Below are positions 51,228-51,331 of a stretch of DNA of 51,331 bases, in pieces. Below the pieces are notes generated by a model. The model saw only the letters and a program-made list of their open reading frames with translations, ran no database searches and had not been told where the DNA came from. Numbering within the stretch: position 1 is the stretch's first letter; each line of letters begins with the position of its first letter. The translations under genes were made by a program, and so were the position numbers. Origin of the DNA: a virus; the IMG/VR virus record IMGVR_UViG_3300032294_001446, positions 1 to 51,331 of that record. One strand, 5' to 3'.

Positions 51228-51331
51228 GAAGTCGAACACGTCGCCGTTGATCTCAGCACGGTTGATCTCAGGATCGGTCCACATCACACCGTCAGGAGTT
51301 TGGATGCTGCCGTGATCATAAAGACCCTCTA
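51225..51331 (-). CDS. Partial small protein at the right edge
   Basis: TAA at 51225-51227; the 5' end lies beyond the window. The visible C-terminus reads GLYDHGSIQTPDGVMWTDPE then INRAEINGDVFDF. Acidic, not recognised. Its stop codon borders unit R11, as for the other array genes. Confidence 0.6.
   Translation of the reverse strand, partial: EGLYDHGSIQTPDGVMWTDPEINRAEINGDVFDF

Noticed and set aside
1-51331. tRNA genes, reverse transcriptase (DGR), integrase or transposase
   Set aside because: I saw no cloverleaf-like sequence and no protein with such motifs on either strand; tRNAs were searched only by eye, so a scan would be needed to exclude them.

Overview
The window is most of the structural gene module of a T4-like cyanophage (a myovirus of marine or freshwater Synechococcus/Prochlorococcus type), followed by a very different GC-rich block of small genes. 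Every supported gene lies on the minus strand, so the reading order is from high to low coordinates. The assignment rests on the T4 order gp25-gp6-gp7-gp8 ... gp13-gp14-gp15-gp16 ... gp17-gp18-gp19-gp20-gp21-gp22-gp23, on cyanophage-specific features (a giant gp7, a giant DUF4815 protein after gp8, the speD metabolic gene) and on late-promoter octamers of the form NATAAATA.

Layout. At 1-500 are two small late genes after the capsid gene; one encodes an RlpA-like double-psi barrel protein with a T4-style capsid-targeting peptide. Head genes occupy 570-5975 (gp23, gp22, gp21, an 88-aa protein, a gp67-like 59-aa protein, gp20). Tail tube and sheath (gp19, gp18) occupy 6007-8786. A small zinc-binding protein and terminase gp17 occupy 8870-10755. 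A 4-kb insertion of three virion-type genes (10761-14766) separates gp17 from gp16. Then come gp16, gp15, gp14 and gp13 (14777-18287), fibre and small tail genes (18295-20853), the 2541-aa DUF4815 protein, gp8, a 4127-aa gp7, gp6 and gp25 (to 44793).

From 44824 to 47540 lies a short accessory block: two overlapping small regulatory or hypothetical genes, a glycosyltransferase, four small or unknown genes and speD. A near-consensus TTGACA/TATGAT promoter precedes the glycosyltransferase.

Near 47640 base composition changes abruptly. From 47806 to the right edge there are about 15 tiny genes. Eleven junctions carry a related unit: an extended -10 element and a conserved leader just before the ATG. 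Seven of these also have a GC hairpin directly after the upstream stop codon, and in six copies the hairpin loop is exactly TTGACG, placed 16 bases before the -10. This resembles the promoter/stem-loop (PeSL) shuffling cassettes described in T4-like phages, in an unusually regular array, and is the most striking structure in the window. Second is the set of predicted capsid-packaged proteins: two with the T4 internal-protein targeting peptide and one modular basic protein with several predicted gp21 cleavage sites.
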